Assembly: GCA_900319975.1 (NCBI GenBank)
Contig: ONQP01000013.1
Coordinates: forward strand, 1 to 45,176
Direction: 5' to 3'
Origin: an uncultured Bacteroidales bacterium
GTDB taxonomy: Bacteria; Bacteroidota; Bacteroidia; Bacteroidales; UBA932
Length of the DNA stretch: 45,176 bases
A model generated the notes under the pieces. It had not been told where the DNA came from, did no database searches, and saw nothing but the letters and a program-made list of their open reading frames with translations. Below, piece by piece: positions 22,218 to 29,900 of this stretch; position 1 is the stretch's first letter, and every line of letters starts with the position of its first letter. The translations under genes were made by a program, and so were the position numbers.

Positions 22218-23513
22218 ATGATCGAGCGCTATTCCCGCAAGGTGATGCGGGACGTCTGGACCGAAGAGAACAAGTTCAACGCCTACCTCGAAGTCGAAAT
22301 CCTTTCCTGCGAAGCCTGGAGCAAGCTGGGCGTCATCCCGGCCGAGGACGTGGAGAAGATCCGCGCCAACGCGAAGTTTGAAGTCAAGCGCATCCAGGAG
22401 ATCGAAGAGCAGACCCGCCACGACGTGGTGGCCTTCACCCGCGCCGTCAGCGAGAGCCTCGGCGACGAGCGCAAGTGGGTCCACTACGGCCTGACCTCCA
22501 CCGACGTGGTGGACACCGCCAACGGCTACCTCATCAAGCAGGCCGACGCCATCCTCCTCAAGGACCTGGAGGACTTCCTCGCGGTCCTCAAGAAGCGGGC
22601 CCTGGAGTTCAAGGACACTCCCTGCATCGGCCGCACCCACGGCATCCACGCCGACATCACGAGCTTCGGCCTCAAGTGGGCCCTGTGGTACGAGGAGATG
22701 AAGCGCAACATCGAGCGCTTCAAATACGCCTCCGCCGGCGTCGAGGCCGGCAAGATGAGCGGCGCCGTGGGCAACTTCGCCAACATCCCGCCCTTCATCC
22801 AGGACTACGTCTGCGAGAAGCTCGGCACCCATCCCGCCGACATCTCCACGCAGGTCCTGCAGCGCGACCGCCACGCCTTCTACATCGCCACCCTCGCCGT
22901 CATCGCCTCCACCCTGGAGCAGATGGCCTTCGAGATCCGCAACCTGCAGCGCACCGAGGTCCGCGAGGCCGAGGAGGCGTTCCGCAAGGGCCAGAAGGGC
23001 TCCAGCGCCATGCCGCACAAGCGCAACCCGATCAGCAGCGAGAACATCTGCGGCTGCGCCCGCGTGATGCGCGGCTACATGTCCGCTTCCTGCGAGAATG
23101 TCGCCCTGTGGCACGAGCGGGACATTTCCCACTCCTCCACCGAGCGCATCATCCTGCCGGACGCCACGGAGCTGCTCGACTACATGCTGACCCGCTTCAA
23201 GGGCATCCTGGAGAACCTCACGGTCTATCCCGAGCGGATGATCAAGAACATCTGGTGCACCAACGGCGTCATCTTCGCCCAGCGCGTGATGAACGCCCTG
23301 ATCGGCAAGGGCCTTTCCCGCGAGGAGGCCTACGACACCGTCCAGCCCATCGCGATGAAGGCCTGGTCGGAGGGGCTCAACTACCAGGAGCTGCTGCTCG
23401 CCGACGCCAAGGTGATGGGATTCCTCTCCGAGGAGGAGCTCAAGGGCTGCTTCACGCTGGAATACTACTTCAAGAACGTCGACTACATCTTCAAGCGCGT
23501 CGGCATCCTGTAG
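22218..23513 (+). CDS. purB: Adenylosuccinate lyase
   Basis: A 431-residue fumarase/aspartase-superfamily lyase that removes fumarate from SAICAR and adenylosuccinate. The signature loop [17 protein letters not shown] is at about residue 260. Other active-site segments are [27 protein letters not shown] and [14 protein letters not shown] (general-acid His). It is the second gene of the purC-purB operon and ends before a strong bidirectional terminator shared with convergent purA. Confidence 0.97.
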   Translation: MIERYSRKVMRDVWTEENKFNAYLEVEILSCEAWSKLGVIPAEDVEKIRANAKFEVKRIQEIEEQTRHDVVAFTRAVSESLGDERKWVHYGLTSTDVVDTANGYLIKQADAILLKDLEDFLAVLKKRALEFKDTPCIGRTHGIHADITSFGLKWALWYEEMKRNIERFKYASAGVEAGKMSGAVGNFANIPPFIQDYVCEKLGTHPADISTQVLQRDRHAFYIATLAVIASTLEQMAFEIRNLQRTEVREAEEAFRKGQKGSSAMPHKRNPISSENICGCARVMRGYMSASCENVALWHERDISHSSTERIILPDATELLDYMLTRFKGILENLTVYPERMIKNIWCTNGVIFAQRVMNALIGKGLSREEAYDTVQPIAMKAWSEGLNYQELLLADAKVMGFLSEEELKGCFTLEYYFKNVDYIFKRVGIL

Positions 23514-23526
23514 CCGCCCGCGCATA

Positions 23527-23563
23527 AAAAATCCCCCGGGAGCAGCGCTTCCGGGGGATTTTT
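23527..23563. terminator. Bidirectional terminator between purB and purA
   Basis: A 13-bp stem (AAAAATCCCCCGG with CCGGGGGATTTTT) with an 11-nt loop. It has A/T tracts on both sides and sits midway between convergent stops. Confidence 0.92.
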
Positions 23564-23578
23564 GTATGGGTCGCCGCC

Positions 23579-24844
23579 CTAGCGGATGACGATCTCCTTG
23601 CGGTCGGGACCGACGGAGATGATCTTGACCGGGCAGCCCGTCTCCTTCTCGATGAAGGCGATGTAGTCCTTGAGCTCCTGCGGGAAATCTTCGTATTTGC
23701 GGACGCCGCAGATGTCGCTGTCCCAGCCCTTGAACTCCTTGTAGACAGGCTTCACTTCCTCGCCGCTCTCGAAGGGGAAGTAGTCCACCTGCTTGCCGCC
23801 GATCTCGTAGGCGGTCGCGACCTTGATGGTCTTGAAGGTGTTGAGGACGTCGGCCTTCATCATGATCAGCTCGCTGACGCCGTTCATCATCACGGCGTAC
23901 TTGAGCGCGACGAGGTCGAGCCAGCCGCAGCGGCGGGGGCGGCCCGTCGTGGCGCCGAATTCGTGGCCGATCTGGCGCAGGTTCTCGCCCGTCTCGTCGA
24001 AGAGCTCGGTCGGGAACGGGCCGCTGCCCACGCGGGTGCAGTAGGCCTTGAAGATGCCCATCACCTTGCCCACGCGGTTGGGGGCCACGCCGAGGCCGGT
24101 GCACACGCCGGCGGTCATCGTGTTGGAAGAAGTCACGAACGGATAGGTGCCGAAGTCGATGTCGAGCATCGAACCCTGGGCGCCCTCCGCGAGCACGGGG
24201 ACGTCCTTCTGCAGGTAGTCGTTGACCACGAGCTCGCTCTCGATGAAGGGGAAGCGCTTGAGGTCTGCCACGGCCTGCATCCACTGCTTCTCGTAGTCCG
24301 TGATGTCATATTGGAAGTCGTACTGCGCCAGCAGGCCGAAATGCTTCTGCTTGAGGGCGTCGTAGCGGGCCTGGAACTCCGGGGAGAGGATGTCTCCGAC
24401 GCGGAGGCCGTTGCGGCCGGTCTTGTCCATGTAGGTCGGGCCGATGCCCTTGAGGGTCGAGCCGATCTTGCTCTTGCCCTTGGCGGCCTCGCTGGCGGCG
24501 TCGAGCATCCGGTGCGTCGGGAGGATGAGGTGGGCGCGCTTGGAGATGAGCAGCTTGTCGGTGATGCTGCCGGCCTTCTGCTCGATCGCGCGGATCTCGT
24601 CCATCAGGATCACGGGGTCGATCACGACGCCGTTGCCGATGACGTTGACGGAGTCCTGGCGGAAGATGCCCGAAGGGACGGTGTGCAGCACGAAGCCGTC
24701 GCCGTCAAAAACCAGGGAGTGACCCGCGTTGGGACCACCCTGGAAACGCGCAATTACTTTGTAATCAGGGGTCAGGACATCGACCACCTTGCCTTTGCCC
24801 TCGTCGCCCCACTGGAGCCCGAGCACGACATCGATTTTCTTCAT
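23579..24844 (-). CDS. purA: Adenylosuccinate synthetase
   Basis: A 421-residue GTP-dependent enzyme making adenylosuccinate from IMP and aspartate. Motifs are VVLGLQWGDEGKGKVVD (catalytic Asp and P-loop, residue 7), QGGPNAGHSLV (catalytic His), VLAEGAQGSMLDIDFGTYPFVTSSN (signature), STMT-like switch regions and GRPRRCGWLDLVAL. Length and start (MKKIDVVLG) are normal. It completes the AMP branch with PurB. It appears monocistronic. A possible fragment of another protein's C-terminus lies just upstream on the same strand. Confidence 0.96.
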   Translation of the reverse strand: MKKIDVVLGLQWGDEGKGKVVDVLTPDYKVIARFQGGPNAGHSLVFDGDGFVLHTVPSGIFRQDSVNVIGNGVVIDPVILMDEIRAIEQKAGSITDKLLISKRAHLILPTHRMLDAASEAAKGKSKIGSTLKGIGPTYMDKTGRNGLRVGDILSPEFQARYDALKQKHFGLLAQYDFQYDITDYEKQWMQAVADLKRFPFIESELVVNDYLQKDVPVLAEGAQGSMLDIDFGTYPFVTSSNTMTAGVCTGLGVAPNRVGKVMGIFKAYCTRVGSGPFPTELFDETGENLRQIGHEFGATTGRPRRCGWLDLVALKYAVMMNGVSELIMMKADVLNTFKTIKVATAYEIGGKQVDYFPFESGEEVKPVYKEFKGWDSDICGVRKYEDFPQELKDYIAFIEKETGCPVKIISVGPDRKEIVIR

Positions 24845-24909
24845 ATCAACAATAATCAGGAGTTACTTTCCAACCTTTAAAGTTACGAAGAATTTTTGGT
24901 TCGACCAAT

Positions 24910-25005
24910 TTATTTGCCCTCCGTCTGGCGCAATATTTCGCGGACCGAGGCCTCGGGCTGCAGGTTGCGGATCCCGGAGACGATCTGCTCTGTTTGTAAA
25001 GCGGA
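24910..25005 (-). other. Possible remnant of a coding sequence upstream of purA
   Basis: A minus-strand open stretch, without a start codon, reads LQTEQIVSGIRNLQPEASV then REILRQTEGK and stops (TAA 24910-24912). It is preceded by two stop codons in frame. Amphipathic composition and organism-like codon use suggest the C-terminal tail of a real protein now lost, but chance cannot be excluded. I do not recognise the family. Confidence 0.3.
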
Positions 25006-25012
25006 AAATTAT

Positions 25013-25020
25013 TATATTTG
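25013..25020 (+). promoter_or_regulatory. -7 element of the lipocalin-like lipoprotein gene
   Basis: TATATTTG, 20 bases before the ATG at 25041. A TTTG at 24993-24996 is 16 bp upstream, slightly short of the usual spacing. Confidence 0.6.
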
Positions 25021-25040
25021 TGAATCAACTGATAGCCAAT

Positions 25041-25592
25041 ATGAGAAGTATCCTTTCCGCCCTTGCCCTGGCCGCAGCTGTCTGGATGTCGGCCGGCTGC
25101 TCTGATTTCAAAGCCCCCTCCGTGGAGGGACGCGTGGTCGATGCCACCATCCACTCCGTCACCCTGCTTACCGCCGAAGGCGACTCGCTGAGCGTGAGCA
25201 CGCTGGGCACGGATCCGATGCTCGTCCCGGGCGTCCTGCCCGGCGACGTCGTCCGCATCTACTATGTGACGCTCCCCGACGAGACGATGCAGGCGCTGGA
25301 GCTGAACGTCACGGAGCCTTCGGCCTACCGCCTGCTGCCCGGCATCTGGCGCGACTGCTCCAGCACGGAAGAAGTGGGCCTCGTGCTTGCCGAGGACGGT
25401 TCCGCGCAGGCCACGGGCCTGGAGCCGCTGCAGGACTGGTCCCTGGACGGCGACCAGCTCGTGCTGACGACGGTCCTGTCGGAGGAGCCGAAGACCACCG
25501 GTACGCTCCTGTTGCAGATCCGCAAGCTGGACGTCGACTCGCTTGTCGTCGGCGCACCCGGCCGCGAGTATGCATTCTCCCGCCAGCAATAG
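25041..25592 (+). CDS. Lipoprotein with lipocalin-like C-terminal domain
   Basis: A 183-residue lipoprotein from the ATG at 25041 (MRSILSALALAAAVWMSAGCSDF, lipobox SAGC). The N-terminal half is a small beta barrel-like region (VEGRVVDATIHSVTLLTAEGDSL...VLPGDVVRIYYVTL). The second half, starting LLPGIWRDCSSTEEVGLVLAEDG, has the Bacteroidetes lipocalin-like pattern (G-x-W near the start; LQDWSLDGDQLVL later). It is likely an outer-membrane-attached lipoprotein; ligand unknown. The start gives a normal signal peptide and lies just after a TATATTTG box. It appears monocistronic. Confidence 0.75.
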   Translation: MRSILSALALAAAVWMSAGCSDFKAPSVEGRVVDATIHSVTLLTAEGDSLSVSTLGTDPMLVPGVLPGDVVRIYYVTLPDETMQALELNVTEPSAYRLLPGIWRDCSSTEEVGLVLAEDGSAQATGLEPLQDWSLDGDQLVLTTVLSEEPKTTGTLLLQIRKLDVDSLVVGAPGREYAFSRQQ

Positions 25593-25602
25593 CTTTTCCC
25601 TG

Positions 25603-25632
25603 TTGTCTGAATAAGGTTTTTTAGTATCTTTG
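25603..25632 (+). promoter_or_regulatory. Promoter of the MATE exporter gene
   Basis: TTG (25603-25605), a 19-bp gap, TATCTTTG (25625-25632). The ATG lies 14 bases further on, giving a leader of about 10 nt. Confidence 0.7.
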
Positions 25633-25646
25633 CGCCCCCAAAAATC

Positions 25647-27032
25647 ATGGCAGAACGCAAAGATATATTGATGGGCCGACTCCGCAGCGGAGAGCCGCTG
25701 GGTCAGGGTGAGCAGTTCCGGCTCACCATGCTGCTGGCGTGGCCTTCGATCCTCGCGCAGCTGGCGATGTGCCTGATGAGCTACATCGACGCGGCCATGG
25801 TCGGCCGGCTCGGATCCGGGCAGGCCGCCGCCGTCGGGCTTGTGAGCTCGACCGCCTGGATCTTTGCAAGTTTCTGCTACGCAAACAGTTCTGGCTTCAG
25901 CGTGCAGGTCGCGCACCGCTGCGGCGCCCGCGATTTTTCCGGCGCGGAGCGGACCTTCCGCAACGGCATCTTCGTCACCCTCGGCATCAGCGTGCTGCTC
26001 GCTGCGCTGGCGGTCGCCATCCACGGCGCGCTGCCGCGCTGGCTGGGCGGGTCGCCCGAGATCCTGGCGGACGCGTCCGCCTATTTCCTGATCTACGCGC
26101 TCTTCCTGCCGGTCATGCAGCTGGCCATCTTCTGCGAGGCCTCGCTGATCGCGAGCGGGAACGCCAAGGTCTCCGGCATCACCAGCATCGCGATGTGCGT
26201 GCTGGACGTGGCGTTCAACTACCTCTTCATCTTCGTGATGGGGCTGGGCGTCGCGGGCGCGGCGCTCGGCACGGGCCTCGCCACGCTGTGCGCCGGCGCC
26301 TTCCTGCTCTGGTACGCGACTTGCCGCTGCGGCGAGCTGCGCCGGCAGAAGACGGGCGTCCCCGACCGGGACCGGAAAGACATCTTCACGCGGGCCTTCA
26401 AGATCAGCTGGCCGCTCTGGCTGCAGAACCTGGTGACCCGCGGCGCCTATATCGCCGCGACCGTGCTCGTGGCGCCGCTCGGCACCATCGCCATCGCGGC
26501 CAATTCTTTCGCCATCATTGCCGAAGGCTTCTGCTATCTGCCCGGCTACGGGATGCAGGACGCCGCCACCACGCTGGTGGGCCAGAGCCTGGGCGCGAAA
26601 CGCCCCGACATGGCCCGGCGCTTCGCCTGGCTGACCATCGGCACCGGCGCCGCGATGATGACCTTCCTTGCCGTCCTGATGTGGGCGTTCGCCCCGCAGA
26701 TCATGGGGCTCCTGAGCCCGGATCCGGAGGTCGTCGCGCTCGGCGCGAAATGCTTGCGCATCCAGGCCTGGGCCGAACTCCTGTTCGGCGTCAGCATCGT
26801 CGCCTACGGCTGCTGCATCGGCGCCGGCGACACCCTGGTCCCGTCGGCCATCAACCTGCTCAGCATGTGGGCGATCCGCCTCGGTCTCGCCCTCTTCCTG
26901 ATACCCCGTTTCGGCCTTGTGGGCTACTGGATAGCAATGGCTATCGAGCTGTGTGTCAAGGGCCTGATCTTCATCGTGCGCATCGGCCGCGGCCGGTGGA
27001 TGAAGACGCTCCTGACAGCTCCCGAGACCTGA
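25647..27032 (+). CDS. MATE-family multidrug/metabolite exporter
   Basis: A 461-residue inner-membrane protein with about twelve hydrophobic segments in two homologous halves. MATE landmarks are LAWPSILAQLAMCLMSYIDAAMVGRLGS in helix 1 and the matching FKISWPLWLQNLVTRGAYIAATVLVAPLG in the second half, plus GYGMQDAATTLVGQSLGAKRPDMARR. Family members export cationic drugs or metabolites using sodium or proton gradients; the substrate is unknown. It has its own promoter and a possible weak terminator. Confidence 0.92.
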   Translation: MAERKDILMGRLRSGEPLGQGEQFRLTMLLAWPSILAQLAMCLMSYIDAAMVGRLGSGQAAAVGLVSSTAWIFASFCYANSSGFSVQVAHRCGARDFSGAERTFRNGIFVTLGISVLLAALAVAIHGALPRWLGGSPEILADASAYFLIYALFLPVMQLAIFCEASLIASGNAKVSGITSIAMCVLDVAFNYLFIFVMGLGVAGAALGTGLATLCAGAFLLWYATCRCGELRRQKTGVPDRDRKDIFTRAFKISWPLWLQNLVTRGAYIAATVLVAPLGTIAIAANSFAIIAEGFCYLPGYGMQDAATTLVGQSLGAKRPDMARRFAWLTIGTGAAMMTFLAVLMWAFAPQIMGLLSPDPEVVALGAKCLRIQAWAELLFGVSIVAYGCCIGAGDTLVPSAINLLSMWAIRLGLALFLIPRFGLVGYWIAMAIELCVKGLIFIVRIGRGRWMKTLLTAPET

Positions 27033-27048
27033 ACGGCTTCTGGCGCGT

Positions 27049-27102
27049 GCCTGTGCGAGTTGTTCATAAGTGTGTTGAAAAAAACAAATGGGCGCACGGG
27101 CT
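27049..27102 (+). terminator. Possible terminator of the MATE gene
   Basis: GCCTGTGCG (27049-27057) pairs with CGCACGGGC (27094-27102) with one G-U across a 36-nt loop, followed by TTTTGCTG. The long loop makes this tentative. Confidence 0.35.
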
Positions 27103-27120
27103 TTTGCTGGGCAGAAGGAC

Positions 27121-27128
27121 TAAATTTG
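27121..27128 (+). promoter_or_regulatory. -7 element of nrdDG
   Basis: TAAATTTG, 59 bases before the preferred nrdD ATG. The upstream box is not obvious. Confidence 0.5.
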
Positions 27129-27186
27129 TACAACCGGACGTGTCGCCATGCGCCGTCCTTTAACCACTGAAATCAACTTACAGCAT

Positions 27187-29385
27187 ATGGACGTACGTAA
27201 AACCAACGGCTCTTTTGAAGAGTTCGACAAGGCCAAGCTGGCCCGTGGCATCCACGAAGCCTACAAGACTGCTGGAGAATACTGCGACGATGCCATCGTC
27301 GTCTCCATCATCAACAACCTTTATGTCTATGAGGGCATCACCAGCCGGGAGATCCGCCGTCAGGTGGAGGATTCCCTGATGTCCGTCAACAAGAAGGTGG
27401 CCCATGCGTATATCGACAAGTTCGACGCCGACCTCGACCTCCGCAAGAAGCGCGACTTCATCAAGGACTACATCAAGGCGTCCAACGCAGCGACGGGCTC
27501 CAAGTTCGACGCCAACGCCAACGTCACCCGCAAGAACATCGTGACGCTGGGCAACGAGCTGTACAAGGAGAACAACATCAAGCAGAACCGCTACATCATG
27601 CAGGACAAGATCAAGGCCCTGTACGGCCGCGCCATGGCGGACCAGTACATCAAGGACCTGGAGTCGCACGTCCTCTACAAGCACGACGAGAGCGGCACCC
27701 CGGGCTTCCCGTACTGCGTCGCCATCACGATGTATCCCTTCCTGGTGAGCGGCCTGCGCGAGCTGGGCGGCGTGTCCATCGCCCCCACCGACCTCAAGTC
27801 CTTCTGCGGCGAATTCATCAACCTGGTCTATTCCGTGTCCTCGCAGTTCATGGGCGCCGTGGCCACGCCCGAGTTCCTGATGTACCTGGACTACTTCATC
27901 CGCAAGGACTACGGCGACGACTACATCGCGCACCTCAATGACGTGGTGGAGAACAACGTCAAGCAGCGCACGCTCGTCAAGGTCATCGACAACTACTTCC
28001 AGCAGGTGGTCCACTCGATGAACATGCCTGCCGGCAACCGCGGCTACCAGACCGTGTTCTGGAACATCGGCTATTTCGACAAGCCCTATTTCGAGGGCGT
28101 GTTCGGCGACTTCGCCTTCCCTGACGGCTCCAAGCCGAAGTGGGAGACCCTCGACTGGCTGCAGCGCCACTTCATGAACTGGTTCAACGAGGAGCGCAAC
28201 AACTATATCCTCACCTTCCCGGTGGAGACCATGGCCCTGCTGACCGACGGCGGCGACGACTTCGCCGACAAGGAATACGCCGATTTCACCGCCGAGATGT
28301 GGTCCAAGGGCCACAGCTTCTTCTGCTACCTCTCCAACAGCCCGGACTCCCTGTCCAGCTGCTGCCGCCTGCGCAACGAGATCCAGAAGGAAGACGGCCA
28401 CAACCACACCACGCACCAGTATTCGATGGGTACCGCCTCCGTGGCCACGGGTTCCAAGTCCGTGATGACGATCAACCTCAACCGCCTCATCCAGGACGCC
28501 GTCCGGCGCTACTTCCTGGAGCGCCGCGGCGTCAACCTCGAGGCCGGCAAACCGCTGGATCCGGTGTCGCATTTCTATGACAAGGAGGACCTCTACAACA
28601 ACTACATCGACAAGGACATCCGCGAGATGACCGAGCGGGTGCACAAATACCAGATCGCCTTCAACGAGATCATCAAGGATTTCCTCAAGGCCGACATGCT
28701 CGACGTCTACAAGGCCGGCTTCATCGACATGAAGAAGCAGTACCTCACCGTGGGCGTCAACGGCCTGACGGAGGCCGCCGAGTTCCTGGGCCTGCGGGTC
28801 TCCCCGAATCCCGAATACGGCGACTTCGTCAACACGATCCTCGAGACGATCAACATCTCCAACCGCAAGGACCGCACGCCGGACGCGATGTTCAACACGG
28901 AGTTCGTCCCGGCCGAGAACCTGGCCGCCAAGAACTACAAGTGGGACAAGAAGGACGGCTATTTCGTGTCGGAGAAGCACAACCTTTACAGCTCCTACTT
29001 CTACAACCCCGAAGACGACACCGTGTCGATGATCGACAAGTTCAAGCTCCACGGCGAGGACTTCGTGAAGTACCTCGACGGCGGTTCCGCCCTGCATATG
29101 AACATCGCGGAGCACCTCACCAAGGAGCAGTACCGGAGCCTGCTGAAGACGGCTGCCCACTATGGCACCAACTACTTCACCTTCAACTGCCGCAACACCG
29201 TCTGCAACGACTGCGGCTATATCAGCAAGGACACGCTCACGACCTGCCCGAAGTGCGGCAGCACCAACCTTGACTATCTCACGCGCGTGATCGGCTACCT
29301 CAAGCGTGTGTCTTCCTTCGCGGAGCCGCGCCAGATCGAGGCCCAGCACCGCTTCTACAATCCGAAGAACGCTCCGACGGAATGA
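27187..29385 (+). CDS. nrdD: Anaerobic (class III) ribonucleoside-triphosphate reductase
   Basis: A 732-residue glycyl-radical enzyme reducing ribonucleoside triphosphates to dNTPs without oxygen. It has an N-terminal ATP-cone (VRKTNGSFEEFDKAKLARGIHEAY), a barrel with SLSSCCRLRNEI (active-site cysteine region), and MTINLNRLIQDAVRR. At the C-terminus a zinc ribbon (CNDCGY...CPKCGS) precedes the glycyl-radical loop RVIGYLKRVSSF. The start at 27187 fits the family N-terminus; ATG 27148 in frame would add 13 residues. It overlaps nrdG by four bases (ATGA), so activase and reductase are translationally coupled. Confidence 0.95.
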   Translation: MDVRKTNGSFEEFDKAKLARGIHEAYKTAGEYCDDAIVVSIINNLYVYEGITSREIRRQVEDSLMSVNKKVAHAYIDKFDADLDLRKKRDFIKDYIKASNAATGSKFDANANVTRKNIVTLGNELYKENNIKQNRYIMQDKIKALYGRAMADQYIKDLESHVLYKHDESGTPGFPYCVAITMYPFLVSGLRELGGVSIAPTDLKSFCGEFINLVYSVSSQFMGAVATPEFLMYLDYFIRKDYGDDYIAHLNDVVENNVKQRTLVKVIDNYFQQVVHSMNMPAGNRGYQTVFWNIGYFDKPYFEGVFGDFAFPDGSKPKWETLDWLQRHFMNWFNEERNNYILTFPVETMALLTDGGDDFADKEYADFTAEMWSKGHSFFCYLSNSPDSLSSCCRLRNEIQKEDGHNHTTHQYSMGTASVATGSKSVMTINLNRLIQDAVRRYFLERRGVNLEAGKPLDPVSHFYDKEDLYNNYIDKDIREMTERVHKYQIAFNEIIKDFLKADMLDVYKAGFIDMKKQYLTVGVNGLTEAAEFLGLRVSPNPEYGDFVNTILETINISNRKDRTPDAMFNTEFVPAENLAAKNYKWDKKDGYFVSEKHNLYSSYFYNPEDDTVSMIDKFKLHGEDFVKYLDGGSALHMNIAEHLTKEQYRSLLKTAAHYGTNYFTFNCRNTVCNDCGYISKDTLTTCPKCGSTNLDYLTRVIGYLKRVSSFAEPRQIEAQHRFYNPKNAPTE

Positions 29386-29852
29386 TCAAGTACATTCCGG
29401 AGCTCACGGACATCGTCCTCGAGGAGATTCCGGACAAAGTGACCCTGGCGGTTGAGATTACCAACTGCCAGGGTTCTTGTCCCGGATGCCACTCGCCGTT
29501 CCTCAAGCTGGACATCGGCGAGGAACTGACCCCGGCTGTCGTGGACCGGCTGATCGCCGACAACTACGGCGTCAACTGCTTCCTGCTGCTGGGGGAGGGC
29601 AAGGACCTGCAGGCCCTGCTGGGGATTGCGGAGCACCTGCGCCGGGCGCATCCGGAGCTGGAGCGGGCGGTCTATTCCGGCCGCGTCGAGGTGGAGCCCG
29701 AGATCTACGAAGCCTTCGACTACGTCAAGGTAGGGCCTTATATCGCGGCCAAGGGGCCGCTCAACAACCCTACGACCAACCAGCGCCTCTACCACCACGG
29801 CGAGGACATCACCGCGCGGTTCTGGCACAAAGGTTTGGAAGGAAAAAAATAG
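29382..29852 (+). CDS. nrdG: Anaerobic ribonucleotide reductase activating protein
   Basis: A 156-residue radical SAM activase that generates the glycyl radical in NrdD. The cluster motif is CQGSCPGCHSPFL (CxxxCxxC, about residue 28). Other conserved pieces are LAVEITNCQG at the start and VYSGRVEVEPEIYEAFDYVKVGPY. The length is typical (150-170). The start codon overlaps the nrdD stop. It converges with GH97, 36 bases apart. Confidence 0.93.
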   Translation: MIKYIPELTDIVLEEIPDKVTLAVEITNCQGSCPGCHSPFLKLDIGEELTPAVVDRLIADNYGVNCFLLLGEGKDLQALLGIAEHLRRAHPELERAVYSGRVEVEPEIYEAFDYVKVGPYIAAKGPLNNPTTNQRLYHHGEDITARFWHKGLEGKK

Positions 29853-29881
29853 CTGCGCCTGGATGTCATCCTGAGCGCAGC
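29852..29881 (-). terminator. Terminator of the GH97 gene
   Basis: Arms GCTGCGC (29852-29858) and GCGCAGC (29875-29881), with an inner GGAT/ATCC stem. On the minus strand it is followed by TATTTTTTTCC. It overlaps a longer REP-like string. Confidence 0.75.
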
Positions 29882-29900
29882 GAAGGATCTAGCGAATGAC
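29865..29900. repeat. REP-like palindromic string at the GH97 stop
   Basis: GTCATCCTGAGCGCAGCGAA followed by GGATCT (29865-29890), with outer GTCAT/ATGAC (29865-29869/29896-29900) and inner ATCCT/AGGAT arms. Similar strings recur between genes in Bacteroidetes genomes (from memory). Only this copy was noticed here. Confidence 0.4.

Noticed and set aside
21207..24284. A 1025-codon minus-strand open frame antisense to purC, purB and part of purA
   Set aside because: It has low-complexity Val/Gly/Asp/Leu composition typical of the complement of GC-rich genes, and the plus- and minus-strand pur genes are unmistakable.
27033..27186. Possible tRNA or ncRNA between the MATE gene and nrdD
   Set aside because: No cloverleaf, CCA end or T-loop pattern; only a loose hairpin and a promoter box were found.
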